DNA from: Plumapathes pennacea
Lineage: Eukaryota > Cnidaria > Anthozoa > Antipatharia > Myriopathidae
Direction of reading: 5' to 3'
DNA length: 64,000 nucleotides
NCBI GenBank assembly: GCA_964036295.1
Contig: OZ038472.1
Location: 4,610,001 to 4,674,000, forward strand
Shown here: piece after piece, positions 37,701 through 49,700 of the stretch
Layout: every line of letters starts with the position of its first letter
Position numbering within the stretch: the stretch's first letter is position 1
Made by a program: the position numbers and the translations under genes
The notes under the pieces: model-generated
Told to the model about the DNA's origin: nothing
Database searches by the model: none
The model's input: only the letters and a program-made list of their open reading frames with translations

Positions 37701-40700
37701 TAGTGCAATCCCAACTGGCTGTAGAGGATTAATGTCAAAAAGGAGCTTCCTGTAAGTTCCGTCTAGCCTTGATACCTCGATGGTTCCTTTTGTATTATCG
37801 GTCCAATACAGGTTTCTGCCAACAGTGTCGATTGCGAGTCCTTCCGGTCGGGACAAATCCTTGTCTATGATGACCTCCTGACTTTTTCCGTCCAGCGATG
37901 CACGAGAGATCGAATCGTCACCGATATCGGTCCAATACAGTCGTTGTTCCTTCGAGTCAAATGCTAAATCATACGGGTCCCGAAGATGCCCTAAGGGCAG
38001 AGATTTCACCGTCGTTCCAGCATTATTAGGAGTAACTTCGTAGATCGCAGAATGATATATATCAGACACAATCAGAACATCGCTGAATGTACCTGAATAT
38101 TGACAAAGAAAGAACAAATTAGTGTTACAGTGAACTCTCTCTAAGGCGGATACCCTCGGGACTAGCATTTAGTGTCCGCCTTACAGAGGTGTCCGCCTTA
38201 GAGAGAGTTCAGTTACAGAAAAAAAAGCAAGTGAAAATCCGCAAGGACCAAATTTGCATGCTGTCGCTTTAGAGACGTGTCCGCTTCAGAGAGGTGTCCG
38301 CCTTAGAGAGGTGACCGCTTAGAGAGAGTTCAGTTACAGAAAAAAAATGAAAATCCGCAAGGACCAAATCTGCATGCTGTCCGCCTTAGAGAGGTGTCCA
38401 CTTAGAGAGAGTTCAGTTACAGAAAAAAAAAACAAGTGAAAATCTGCAAGGACCAAATCTGCATGCTGTCCGCCTTAGAGAGGTGTCTGCTTCACAGAGG
38501 TGTCCACTTAGAGAGAGTTGAATGTATATGGAATGGCCACAAGGAGAAACAAATAGCACTTATTACGGTTGAACAATAAAACAGATTGGAATATAGAAGG
38601 AAAGCGTGGAAAGAAACAAACTTTTCATGAGACGATCCGCTGTAAATAAGCAAAAAGCCATTTGTTTGAGGTAGTTTGTATTGTGTTCGGGCTGATCTGG
38701 ACCTGAGGTGAATATTGCAAAGAATATATAGAAGAAAAAAAGAGGTTAATACTTACATATATTATCTCCGACATGCTGCATATCGCCAGGGCATGCGCAT
38801 GACCTTCCTTCAGGATTCAGGAGACAAAGATAGGAGCAGCCACCGTTGTTGTTGTTGTTGTTGTTACAAGCTGTACTCCCTATAAATGGTCCAGTAGAAA
38901 TATACATCAGTAAAAAGACTTCAAATCCGCTTGTAAGTATCAATAAATGTATGTGCATTCTATTAGGTTCAACGCCGATTTGCTCCAAATTCACGCAACG
39001 CTGTTGCAAGTTTTTTATTCGCTTTCAAAAACTTGCAACGCGTTTCAGCACTACAAACATCGCGAAAAATTGTTCGATATAGGGTGTTACAGCTGAACGA
39101 TTTCTTGCACAACACAGCATCGTTGCAAATCAACCAGTGTAACACTACCTTAAGGCTCCTTCCACACTTTGTCCTGAATTTTTTGAAAACGCAATTATTA
39201 TTTTTCCGTTCTGGCCTTTAACTAATGTCGGCATTTTCAATTTGTGGACGACCAAAAACGGTAGACAGAGAAATTTCAAAAACATTCGGACTAATGTGGT
39301 CGGAGCCTTAATAATAGTACTTTTACTATGTATATACTTAGCATGTATAGACCTATATATGTAACTGTTTATCTGTTAGGAATACATCTAGGACCTGTGT
39401 AGGTATGCATGAATGTTTGTATTTATATATATATACATATATGAGTGAAGCAACGAAAGTTGATATGTAGTTTGATCGGTTTTCATCTGAGCAAGCTATT
39501 AGGTACTAACTTCTCAATATTGCGTGATATATCTTTGGTGAGTGACCGTGGGAGAAAATTGATCAATCAAGAGTGAAAGGGTTTATGAAGGTTAGACTAA
39601 AGTTTTGCGCTACCAACCCATACCAACCTTCATTGTAGTTTGAATCATGTGCGTAGATGCCAGTGGGATGTTGGAGGAAACTGACAACTTTTGTAACATT
39701 GCTACTCGGGGCAGAACTTGTCTTGTAAACGCCGCCTGTGTAGTCACCACTGCCATCGCTGGTCCAGTACAGATCACCTCGGTACAATGTTAGACCCACG
39801 GGATTCTGCAGACCCTCTCGTAGTACGAATGTCCTTCCCGTAGTCAGGTCTAGGAACTGTAAGTCGTCAGACACTCTACTTACCCAGTAGAGACGATTGT
39901 TCTGCTTGTCGAATGCTAGGCCAGTTGGAGTGCTGAAGTAGGACAGGTTTGCCAGTATAGTTACATTTTCTCCGTCCATGTGGGCTCGTCCTATCACAGG
40001 AATCATGGAGGACGATGACCAATAGAGAAATCTGTAAAGGTACGAAAAAAACCATCGTCTACGTAAGAGGACATACAAATGTGGCAAATACATAAAACCG
40101 TTGCCGAGTAATTACACCGACATGATATTCTTACAGCTGTAAAATAACGTTTTTAACCAATCAGAAGCCAGGTAATTTGCTCTTGGTTTTACTGTGAAGA
40201 AAAAAGAAACAATATCCAATTCCAGGGGTAGTAATTTATAGTTGCAGGACAAGAGCCATTTTTACGTAGGATCAAGTGTTGAATGCTACGCTATCCAAGT
40301 TACAGATGGTGGTTTATTAGAAGGGGATATTTGAATATTTATTCCTCTGTCAAAACGCACTGGAATTTCATGCCAAGACAATGACATTTAATAATATCAA
40401 GAGATTCCAGCGTTTTTGCTGTAAAATAAAAAATTTCGCCGCCAACAAGAAAATTGGTTTCAATTTGTCTCGATAACAACAGACTTGACAACTCACCCTC
40501 CCTCAATGTCCAAGGCAATTGCTTGTGGTTCATCCGTTTCTACAACCGCCTTCATATATAAACCACTTGTACGCGCCACGAATATCGCATTTTCACCATT
40601 GTCAGCCCAATAGATGTTTGCACTTGCCCTGTCCACTGCAATTGAGGTTATACTCTTCTGTCCCTGGATTACTATCTCAGGAAAACTGCCATTGAGGTTC

Positions 40701-43700
40701 GAGCGATGAATACTTCCAGAACCCAGTTCACTCCAATACAGGAATTCATCGACAGGGTTGTAGTATACGCTTGACGGTTGCTCAATTCCAGATATTGGTA
40801 ATAGAGTATCGTTTGCGTTTACCAAATCCAGAGATATGTGATGGAGAATTCCCAGGTCCAATTCAGAATAAGCGAGGAAGTTTTTGGAATCTGCAAAGAG
40901 AGAAAATAGTTAAACCTTAAAATCCGGTGTCACAGCTTTGACCTGACTTGGGTACCACCCATCTCCATCCCTCCTCCCCCTGTATTAGAACCCAGCTTTT
41001 TCAAACTCTCAAGAAAAGCAAGATAGCGGGGAATTGAAATAGCAGGGTTCTTCCATGGGAATTTTCTTCCAATTTCTACCTTTGAGGCTCTTGCAGTTTT
41101 GTTACTTTTTGAAAATTTCACTCGTGCGTATTTACCCCAAAGTGTACTCGGAATTGGTGTGGTAAATTACACAATCATACAAATTCCTCGTTACCTAATA
41201 GCGAACTCTCAGTCTGGCACACAGCTCCAGCATCTTCAGGATGTGTGCAGTAGTGACCGCTCCATCCTCCATGTTTACAGTCTGCAATGGAGGTCTCGTT
41301 TCCGGCACATTCGACATAACTTAACCAGATCGGCCCGTTTCCGGCGCTAGTCGCAGAACCTCTTAACGCTTTCAAGGCGCCAGAATATTGCAACATGCGA
41401 CACACAACGTCCGCGTCTTTAATGTCCCAGTAGTCATCGCAGACCGTTCCCCATTGTGATTCGTGGTGGACTTCCACTCGCCCTATACCAAGCCTCGGTC
41501 CTTCGGCCAGTCTTACAATTGAACCTGTAATGTAATATACAGACATTGATGATGAAAAACATTAAAGTGTCTACGCGCCCAAAAATGATATCTTTACAAT
41601 CGACTCTATGTACGTTAAAGAGACCCTCTCGCCGTAGATGTTTTGCGCGCCCAGTGACTGACGGCGGCCATTTTCGTATCATCAAAAAATGGCGGATTCT
41701 CATGTTTTTCTACGTTTTATCACGAAATAAATCAGCACAAACTCAGAAAGTGTATAGAATACGGCAAGCAGCGACAGTCAGATCGATCAGTCATAACGTG
41801 GGCGCCTCAGGAAAGTCGAGCTCCGGATGTAAATATAAACATGGACGCGCAAAGCATCTACAGTGAGAGGGTCTCTTTAAGAAAATAGTTGACAAGTAGA
41901 ATATTTCAATGTTTCAACGTTGCGCCAGTATAAGTTATAAAGGTCTATATTTAGAATACGGTAATGACGTAACTGGCAGCTGGTCATGAAAGCACTAACC
42001 ATATAAAGTATGTTTTGACTCACCATTGTGAGGCTTTGGTGTAAATTTGCAAGTAACCCCGACGTCGCTACCGTGAGAGCACGTGTTGGTGCCCCACCCA
42101 CCATGGTGGCAATGTGAAATAGAAGGCTCGTTGCCGATGCAGTGTACTTGATCCAGCCAGATCCGTCCAGATCCGAACCCAAACCAGTGGCAACACTGAG
42201 CGCTCCAGGCGCCCGCTTCGTGTCCAAGCATTCGACAAACTACGTTAGCATCGTTGATGTCCCAGTTGTAGTTATCGCCACAGATCGTTCCCCATTGACC
42301 GTTGTGATAAATCTCAACGCGTCCCTCGTAACTTTGGGGGCCATTGCGTAGGCGAACTTTTACATCTGCAAGATGGTTTCGCTAATTAAAAAGATGCATA
42401 GGAAAGTATAATATTATATTCTAAAATATGATGTAATACACTATACTATCACATACGATATAAGTATATTTCCGCGGTGTCATTCAGATGGAGAGAAAGA
42501 GAGAACAATACAATGTCAACAAATGATCCTCACCTGGGGCAGGTTGTGTCTCGTTTTGACCTGTTTTGATAAGTAAGGAATTAAATCAGGTCATTTTATG
42601 TTTAAACAGAGCTATTTCAAGGCAAGGTCGACGGATTAATAGCACATAACATTTGAGAGTCCCCCACTTTTGCGAATAACTGTATAAGAACGATTGTAAG
42701 AAATAAGTTTCGCTGCCTTTCTATACAGACTTTTAGCAGGAAAATGTTTTCTTGGTAAGAACTAATTTTGGTCCCTGTTTTTTCAGAATTTAATCAAAAA
42801 TACTGTATTATCTTTTAATCTTTTTTCTGTGTGATGCGCTGGGTCTTATTTATTGCGATCTCCTTTCATGGCTTGCCTTGCTGGTGATATAATTTCTTGC
42901 TCCGAATTTCTTGGAATGAATGTGTTGCAGTCTGACAGCCTTACCTGGTGTGGGAAGGACAGTGGGAGTAGAGTCACTGCAAATGACTCCAACTTGTTCG
43001 GATAAATCACAGTCATGAATTCCCCATCCTTGATGCTGACATTGTGCGATGGAAGCCTCATCTCCACGGCATTTTAGGTTATCCAGATAAATTGGCCCAG
43101 AACGTTCTTTGAAAGTTCCAGCCGGAGCGGTACGGGATGTTCCGTTATAACCGAGCATGGAACAAACCACGGCTGCCTCCGCTTTACCAAAATGATCATC
43201 GCAAATTAAACCCCACGCCTGTTTCCACGATGGCTTTATTTCAACACGGCCTTCACTCGAGAGGTTTCCGACTAGACGGATCTCCACTTCTGCAAAGTAA
43301 TAGAAAGAAATGAGGGCAACAAGTTAGGCATACAGTGTGATACCAGCTCTTAAGAGAATTACATTTACTGCGTCCGCGTATTGATAAAAACGCTGGTTTA
43401 TCGACTGAAAGGTGATCGAGCTACTGGAACGCCGTAAGAGTAACAATAGCTGACGTTTCGAGCGTTAGCCCTTCGTCAGAGCGAATGAACTCGAATTCGG
43501 CATACAGTTTGGATAGTTGCTAGCCGTTTCCAAGTTGTACGCTCAAATTAAATTTTAACAAGAAAAAGCACATCCAAATTAGTAAGTATTCCAGGTTTCA
43601 GCACGATTGGTCAACCAGACACCGAATGGCAAACTATTACAAATCGTTAAAATAATAGAAAATCATTTATTTCTTTTGGCGTTAAAGTGCTACCTACCTA

Positions 43701-46700
43701 TTTTTTTCATCGATTTCTTGTGTTTTTGTTTTTGTTTGTTTAAAGTGTCTTTCATCTTAGTTTCATTTTTTTTTTTTTGTTGGTTTGGACCGAGGAGATT
43801 CCGGACCAAAGTCGGCATCATAGGGAAAGAATGTGTAATGAAATCGACCAGTTAATGGATACGTTACTTAATAAAGGTCACTTTCACCATTATTCTATGT
43901 CCCGCAGTTCACTACACATAGTTATAAGATCATCGTGTGTATCATCACATCTAAAGGATTTATATTGGTAAATTCGCTTAAGATCCTGTATAGCACCTAA
44001 AGTATGTAACTTACCAGGAAAAGGTAGCGGAGTTGCCGTCTGATTGTCTGAAATGAAAAACACCTTTGTTTACACTATTTCAATCAGTTGAGCAACAATA
44101 ACAAATGTTCTAAGTATTATTCAATTTTAAGCCTATCTAACTCATCTTGATTATGAGTAGCGGATTCCTAATGGTCTGTAGACGTCTGAAAATTGACTGT
44201 CATTGTCTTTGGACTTGTCTTATAACATACGTTTCTTTTATGATAGGGGTGGGGTGGGGATGCTTTGCGCCTCTTACCACTAGTGCATGTAGCCCCATTC
44301 TTCGTCATGCCGTTAGGACATGCGCATGACGAACCGGAAGGTGTTAACAAGCAAAGATGGCTGCATCCTCCGTTGCTGGTTTGGCACGCCTTGCTCCCTG
44401 TAGCAATTAACATTTTTCGAACAAGTTGCAAATACAAACACAATGCATTTACCGGTTTGGGTACAACGTCTCCGCCAAACGGTTTCAACAAGTTACAATA
44501 CTAATCTTAACATTTGACCTGTTGATACGGATGTTGAAACCGTTTGACGAGGCCTTTCAACTTGGTTGCAAGATTTTGAACAATGGTTTTCCCGTTTGGC
44601 TGTAGCTTAAAAGCAAGTTAGCAGGAATGACACTGAAAAAATGCGTTTTCTAACAGCACCTCTCTTGGTTAGCGTTCATAACCATTGCTATCAAATTCAA
44701 GGCCAATGTCAACATCTTATACAAGGCATACATACAGAACTAAATTATGTTCCAGCATGGAGTTTTGGTGTTTTACAAGCGTTGCACCATATCAAACATG
44801 AATTTACTGTAGTTATAGTTATTGAGAAATCCTAATGTGCAATAAACCCCAACTCAAAAAAGGTGATCGTTCGGTTAAAGCATATTTCTGAAATGTTTCA
44901 AGTGTACATGTCGTTCCCCAAGTGTTGTGCCAATCGTTCGTCGAGTGTAAGTCAAGTGTACGTGTGTAAGTCAAGTGTAAGTCAAGTGTACGTCAAGTGT
45001 ACGTCAAGGCGCGGTTGTTCGAAGCAAGATTAGCTAACCCCGGGTTAAGTCTAAACTTCGTTGTCATTTTTAAGCCTAAAAACAGAAGCGTTTGATCACA
45101 AAAGGACTTCGTCGCTGGTTTGAGCAAGAACAAACTTTTTAGCTAGTCTATGACCAAAACTCTGCAGTTTGTTAGCCACAAACAAGAGAGAAAGAATTTG
45201 GTTAACTTTGGGTTAGCTTAACCGGGCTTTGAGCAACCCAGCCCAGGTGTGCGTAAAGTGTACGTAAGGTGTACGTCAGGTGTACGTCAAGTGTACGTCA
45301 AGTGTATGTCAGGTGTACGTCAAGTGTACGTCAAGTGTACGTCAGGTGTACGTCAAGTGTACGTCAAGTGTACGTCAGGTGTACGTCAAGTGTACGTCAA
45401 GTGTACGTCAAGTGTACGTCAGGTGTACGTCAAGTGTACGTCAAGTGTAGGTCAGGTGTACGTCAGGTGTACGTCAAGTGTACGTCAAGTGTACGTCAAG
45501 TGTACGTCAGGTGTACGTCAAGTGTACGTCAAGTGTAGGTCAGGTGTACGTCAGGTGTACGTCAAGTGTACGTCAAGTGTACGTCAAGTGTACGTCAGGT
45601 GTACGTCAAGTGTACGTCAAGTGTAGGTCAGGTGTACGTCAGGTGTACGTCAAGTGTACGTCAAGTGTACGTCAAGTGTACGTCAGGTGTACGTCAAGTG
45701 TACGTCAAGTGTAGGTCAGGTGTACGTCAGGTGTACGTCAAGTGTACGTCAGGTGTACGTCAGGTGTACGTCAAGTGTACGTCAGGTGTACGCCAAGTGT
45801 ACGTCAAGTGTACGTCAGGTGTACGTCAAGTGTACGTCAAGTGTACGTCAGGTGTACGTCAGGTGTACGTCAGGTGTACGTCAGGTGTACGTCAAGTGTA
45901 CGTCAAGTGTACGTTACGTCAAGTGTGCGTCAGGTGTACGTCAGGTGTACGTCAAGTGTACGTCAGGTGTACGTCAGGTGTACGTCAGGTGTGCGTCAAG
46001 TGGACGTCAAGTGGACGTCAATTTTACGTCGGTGCCCAAATGTAAGCCTATAGTGTTAAGAATTTACCTTCAGGTTGCACAGCAGAGTCAAATATGGCTA
46101 TCCCATTGATTGGTTCATAGCTGAGCCAGCCCATGTTTGGGAGATGGCGCGCAGGCTGACTGCTAACATTGAGTCTCTCGATGCTGTGACTGTTCCATTC
46201 GGACCAATAGAGGATGCCATTAAAGAAAGCTAAACTGTGCGGATTGATATATGGGCGAGTAACGTGCTCATACCCAGTGTCATATCCTTCGTAATTGATT
46301 GAGTATATCTCGTCAAACAAGGAATCTATCCAATACAACCTCCTGGCTTCATAGTCGACTGTAAGTCCGACAGGAAAAAAGTGCCAGTCCCAAAAAAGAT
46401 CGCGAATGGTTTCTCTGTTTTCTCCAGAAAGGTCGGCCTTCTCTATTTTAGGATCTGAGAAACCCCAGTCGGCCCAAAACATCACACTGCCAAGCAAACA
46501 GAAGAAAACATTGACTCAAAGAAAGAAATGAAAACAACTGTAAAGAGAGGAAGAGGTGAATTATGGTTATCCCATTCAACTACATCCCTCATAGAAATTG
46601 AGAACTCATAATCTAATGTTGTTTTAGTAAAAATAGACTAATGTCCATTCATGTAAACAAGAAATCCGGCCCTTTTGTGGTATTTTTGGCAAAATCAGAA

Positions 46701-49700
46701 AATGGCCATTGAAGGCTTTTTGTTACTCGACATCTAATGGCTGGTAGAAGCAAATAGCTGAACCAATTAATTTTGCAGATTTAGCCTTGGAACACCAATT
46801 GGTTTTGTAATAAGAAAGGTGCTTGAAAACTTGCTTGCATTTAGAAGGATATAATAAATCTTTATAAGACTCTTGGATGCAATAAAAAATTAATAATAAT
46901 TTGTAATCATACTTTTCTTGCAGTCTTCCAACAGCTCAGTAATTAACTACATACAAAATAATATAATTATACATATACTGTATATTGTATATTAACAAAT
47001 ATTGTAACAAATATTGCTACATGTACTTGGTTCTACTTTAAATAAGATACATATTCTTGCAGATCGAACCATGCAGCTACAATCAGGCAAAGATGCTTGC
47101 CATTGGAACAGTTTGAAAATGGCATTTTATACATGTATTGTAATCCTCAGCTAGGTATAAACATATTTACTCCTAAGTTCAAAATTATGCAGATTCCCTT
47201 GACAATGGCTCTTGTCAATTTGCATCGAGTTCAACTCAAGTGAAGTTCAACGTAATTAGACCCTAACCTAACATAGTTATGTTGGAGTTTGTATGTTCTT
47301 ATTTCTTCATTGACCCGTTTTGGCTGTATGCACACTACAAGTGTCCCTAGTTCTAAAATTCCTGACAGGACATGCAGCTACAGTGTTATTAAAATATGCA
47401 GTAATCTCAACTTACCCACTTCCTGGATCAAGTACAATTGGTCGTGGATTAAGCACACCATACCAAAAAAGCGTCTTTCGTAAGCTTCCATCCACACTGG
47501 CGACCTCTATCCTCTCATAGATATAGTCTGTCCAGTAGATCAGTCCACTTTCCCATTCGACCGCCAATCCATTTACCTCCCCTAGATCAGCCGTGATCAC
47601 GTGATCAATCCTGCCGCTGGTCAAGTTTTTCCTCAGAATGGCATGAAGCTCGTTGTCACTCCAATACACCATGTTTTCCCGGACGTGAACGTCGATTGCG
47701 GTGGAACCTCTCAGGCCAGAGGCCACTGTGGTCACGTTTGTATGTTCGTTTATTTGAACTGACTTGATCGATTCCGAGTTTGCGAAGTATAAACATGGCG
47801 GAACACTGCAGCCCAGAGAAGCTGAAAGAAGACATTTTGAAATCCTTCTATGTCGTCCTACAACTGTTTATTACTGTCGAACAACATCGATGATAAATCC
47901 GGACTCCGTAGGAATCACCAAAAAACATTCCCGATAATGGATACTTATGAGACACAATTGAAATTGAACATAAACCGTCTAAACCAAATATATTTGAAGC
48001 GAAGTTTCACAGGATTAAAGAACAACTTCGAAATTGCTGTTCCGGCCGGCCGGCCGCCATGTTTGATTTTATACTAAGTAACCAGGCGTAATGCCAGGTT
48101 TCTAAGCAAACATGCTGGAAAAAGTTTCAAACTCAACTGATTTGAATCAGCTACTCATTAACGCCTAAAAAAATAGACCATTTGTAAATACTCCAGTATG
48201 GAAAAACAAGGAAAGGGTCAACCACAAATGAAGTAACAAATTTGTTCTTGCTTCCTTTTGACTGGTCTGATATCATCAAAGCAAAGCCGAAATTTAGGCC
48301 CCGTCCACACTACGCCGGATAAATTTGAAAACGCAACTTTATTCTTACGGTTAGGCCTACCGTCCACACTAATCCGGATAAATTGTCCTTCGAAAACGGA
48401 ACTTTTCGAAAACGCTCTTCAAAGTGGATAAATTTGAAAACGCCGGCTTTGCGTTTTGGTGTGGACGAAAAACATTTTGAAAACGGAACTTTTCGAAAAC
48501 GCTGACTCACGTGGTCACGTCAAGTGGTTTCAAAGATTGTCAGGGACGTTTGTAGAGCAATAACAATACATTTGGGCCCGGAAACATTTTATCCGTTTTC
48601 CAGTGTGGACGGAAAACATTTCAGAGTGAAAGTTGCGTTTTGAAATTTATCCGGCGTAGTGTGGACGGGGCCTTTAATAAGTTTGCGGCAGGTTGGAGAC
48701 ATGTGGGTTAATCCTTGATTGTCTGGAATTGGATTTGCTTCATTTGAGTTAACGAGTATTTCTTTGTCGGCAAGCGGAGAGAATCTCAACCACTTTACGA
48801 AACTGGCTGTTTATGCATGTATGCGTTTATCTTTGATCAGTTGGCTTCGACCCATAACTTAAGTGTTTCAGTAAACAGTGGCAAGAAATCTAATCACTTG
48901 GGTAAATTAATTTCAAACCGTCAGATTAAAATCTTTAATAACAGTTAATCCATCCGACCACCTTTCGTTCAGTAGAAAGCTTTTCTAAAAAGCGCTTCGC
49001 TTTGATTATTCCAACAATATCGGCTTTTCTGCCAACAGGTACAAGGCATCTTAAACTGAAAAGAAAATACTTTTACCCTGTATCAAACCAGCGTACCAAC
49101 ATGTTTTATAAATTCTACTAGCGCTTGAGGGTGACATTAAAAATCGTAACAATTTTGGTGTCATATATTTTGCTGTCAAAATAATAAGCCGAAGCCAATC
49201 ATTGCATGTACACAATACAACCCAAATGGTTTTACATGAACAGCATGCTACAATATACTTTATTGGTCAGTACTTGCGACATGTGTGGTTTACGACCATT
49301 CGAATAGCAATTTTGGTAAAATTATGAACTGAGTATATCTCATCGACCGAAAGTGTGATAAAGCAGTATATGGTCCAAATGCCCAGAGGTTCAATACCAA
49401 CAAATATCGGACCGACAGTCCTGCGACCTGATTAACTCAGCGTGCTCATTAGCACTGTAAGAACCCACAGCAGGACAATTATTTTACAAGACAAAAGATC
49501 TCAATATCCAAAATGGAAATCGTTTTCTAGTTTGTTTTCTAAATTAGCTTCACTCCAGATTGTGTGATTATTTGAATTCCTGCACGCCTGTATATCTGGG
49601 AATTATGTATTTTGATTGGAGATTCAAAAAAAAAAAAAAGAAAAGAAAGCTAGCATGGCTCAAAAGAAACAATGCGTCACCATCCACAGGAAACTAATCA

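Noticed and set aside
45249..46109. Overlapping 78-159-codon frames reading [10 protein letters not shown] repeats
   Set aside because: They come from the 11-bp minisatellite, read in all frames.
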